In this document: positions 5,453-6,173 of the stretch, in pieces
Numbering within the stretch: position 1 is the first letter of the stretch
How the letters are laid out: each line of letters opens with the position of its first letter
Assembly (NCBI GenBank): GCA_031257725.1
Contig: JAIROD010000175.1
Span: forward strand, 1 to 6,173
Direction: 5' to 3'
Source: Planctomycetaceae bacterium
Lineage (GTDB): Bacteria; Planctomycetota; Planctomycetia; Pirellulales; Thermoguttaceae
DNA: 6,173 nt
Notes under the pieces: model-generated
Database searches by the model: none
What the model saw: only the letters and a program-made list of their open reading frames with translations
What the model was told of the DNA's origin: nothing
Program-made: the position numbers and the translations under genes

Positions 5453-5693
5453 TTATTTCATTTTTTTGAGGGATGTTGGTGTTTTTGTATGATAAACATG
5501 GCAATGAGTCGTTTTTTCAATCAACTTACCGTTATTTTAGTAGTATAATTTTTTGTAACGGATGTTCCTTTTTTGGGGATACCAAATTTTCATCAGATGC
5601 AGTGCTTGTCCAGAACTGTTCTAGGAGCATCAGGTATCCCCGCGAAGTGGCAATATTGACATTTTTATTTATTGTCTAGGTTCTAGGCGCACG
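5453..5693 (+). other. Gap after the immunity gene, with a possible decayed lipoprotein start
   Basis: No intact gene is convincing here. ATG 5489 opens a short frame (MINMAMSRFFNQLTVILVV) that stops at 5546. A neighbouring frame continues with IIFCNGCSFFGDTKF. Joined by one frameshift near 5545 they would look like a basic start, a hydrophobic core and a weak lipobox ending in GC, as in a lipoprotein signal peptide. The open frame 5473-5679 that covers part of this is otherwise unlike any family I know. The gap also contains the nested palindrome at 5575-5641. Confidence 0.2.
5575..5641. repeat. Three-level nested inverted repeat (67 nt)
   Basis: The outer arms GGGGATACC (5575-5583) and GGTATCCCC (5633-5641) are a perfect 9-bp inverted repeat. 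Inside them GATGC (5596-5600) pairs with GCATC (5627-5631), and inside that AGAAC (5612-5616) pairs with GTTCT (5618-5622). The left side has an unpaired stretch of 12 nt. This would fold as a bulged hairpin in RNA or single-stranded DNA. There is no T-run after it on the plus strand, so it is not a standard intrinsic terminator. Confidence 0.5.
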
Positions 5694-6029
5694 ATGAACC
5701 TGTTCGCTTTTGACCACGTTGAGATCATCACAATTTGGGTCTGTACCATTATCGATAAGTGTACGAAAGATGAACGGTTTCGGGACGGTCAACAATGGGT
5801 TCATTCAAAACTGTTACTTAAAACAGACAATATCGTGACTGTCAAATTGGCATCATCAGAAATCAATACAAAACCTCGAATCGAAACAAGATCAAAAGTC
5901 AAACATTCAACTCCTTGCGCTAAACCAAGAATGTGTATTGCCGGTAAATATGGAACGAAAATAAAACTCCATCTCGAATTTCTTGAAGGAAGACTTCATC
6001 TACCAATCATCAAAGTCGAACGAATTTAA
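5694..6029 (+). CDS. Unrecognised 111-residue ORF
   Basis: The frame runs from ATG 5694 to TAA 6027 with an in-frame stop just upstream at 5685, so the start is well bounded, but there is no Shine-Dalgarno site. The predicted protein is basic, rich in Lys, Thr and Ile. The first half has a hydrophobic run (VEIITIWVCTIIDKC) and the end reads GKYGTKIKLHLEFLEGRLHL. I see no signal peptide, catalytic motif or similarity to a known family. It follows the toxin/immunity cassette on the same strand, so it could be a further orphan immunity gene, a degraded toxin remnant or a chance ORF. Codon composition is a little less AT-rich than the immunity gene. It is listed because it is the only sizeable open frame in the last 700 bp. 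Confidence 0.3.
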   Translation: MNLFAFDHVEIITIWVCTIIDKCTKDERFRDGQQWVHSKLLLKTDNIVTVKLASSEINTKPRIETRSKVKHSTPCAKPRMCIAGKYGTKIKLHLEFLEGRLHLPIIKVERI

Positions 6030-6173
6030 TTTATCTTACCAAATTATTAATGACCATGAGGTGGTCGAGAAATTCGGGCGCGCACCGTCTTTCAATAAGG
6101 TATAAACGTATTGTTTATTTTTTGAACAATCGGCATTGATTTTTGACAATAGTTTTGTTAAAATTTTTTTGTT
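6030..6173 (+). promoter_or_regulatory. Right-end AT-rich stretch with a possible promoter pointing out of the window
   Basis: No gene is supported. TTGATT (6136-6141) and TAAAAT (6159-6164) are 17 bp apart and would direct transcription rightwards, past the end of the window. A TTGACA at 6143-6148 lacks a properly spaced -10. A 29-codon frame at 6050-6139 has no features suggesting a real gene. Confidence 0.2.

Noticed and set aside
6050..6139. 29-codon plus-strand frame
   Set aside because: No ribosome binding site, no recognisable motif, and length within chance expectation.

Overview
The window looks like accessory DNA from an anaerobic bacterium, possibly a member of the Planctomycetota. 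Three things suggest this, all judged from memory of family patterns rather than a search: the style of the Rhs core (DGHGSTR, GQQYLRQRYYDPATGRF, DPFFGN, then DPFGL), the dense short palindromes of the GTCCCTGCGGGAC and GCCCTTTCAGGGC kind between genes, and the lack of clear Shine-Dalgarno sites. The phylum call is an inference and could be wrong.

Left part (1-2071). The best-supported gene is on the minus strand (530-2071): a 513-residue nitrogenase component 1 subunit of the NifD-like superfamily. It keeps the three P-cluster-type cysteines and the cofactor-type cysteine of NifD. It lacks the histidine at the NifD His442 position and has an extra cysteine-rich segment near the N-terminus. 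It is therefore more likely a nitrogenase-like reductase (for example of the methylthio-alkane reductase type) than a true dinitrogenase. No partner subunit, reductase or maturation gene lies within the window on either side. Downstream of it are a nested palindrome, a possible small minus-strand ORF and two copies of a short palindromic repeat.

Middle (2072-3383). About 1.3 kb has no convincing gene but many inverted repeats. These include a MITE-like element (2278-2445) with 18-bp terminal inverted repeats around a roughly 30-bp hairpin, an inverted pair of GTCCCGTTAGGGAC palindromes, and a cluster of GC-rich palindromes at 2573-2751.

Right part (3384-6173). A 5'-truncated Rhs core without a start codon runs in frame into a C-terminal toxin domain with a PD-(D/E)XK nuclease signature. 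A 335-bp gap separates it from a 210-residue protein (4820-5452), which is the likely cognate immunity protein. The module reads as an orphan Rhs-CT/immunity cassette: the core gives homology for recombination into a full Rhs gene, the CT would cut nucleic acid in a rival cell, and the downstream protein would protect the owner. Base composition becomes clearly more AT-rich just before the DPFGL boundary and stays so through the immunity gene. The last 700 bp hold a 67-nt nested palindrome, a possible decayed lipoprotein start and an unrecognised 111-codon ORF.

The two halves (reductase and toxin cassette) are divergent, and nothing visible links them functionally.
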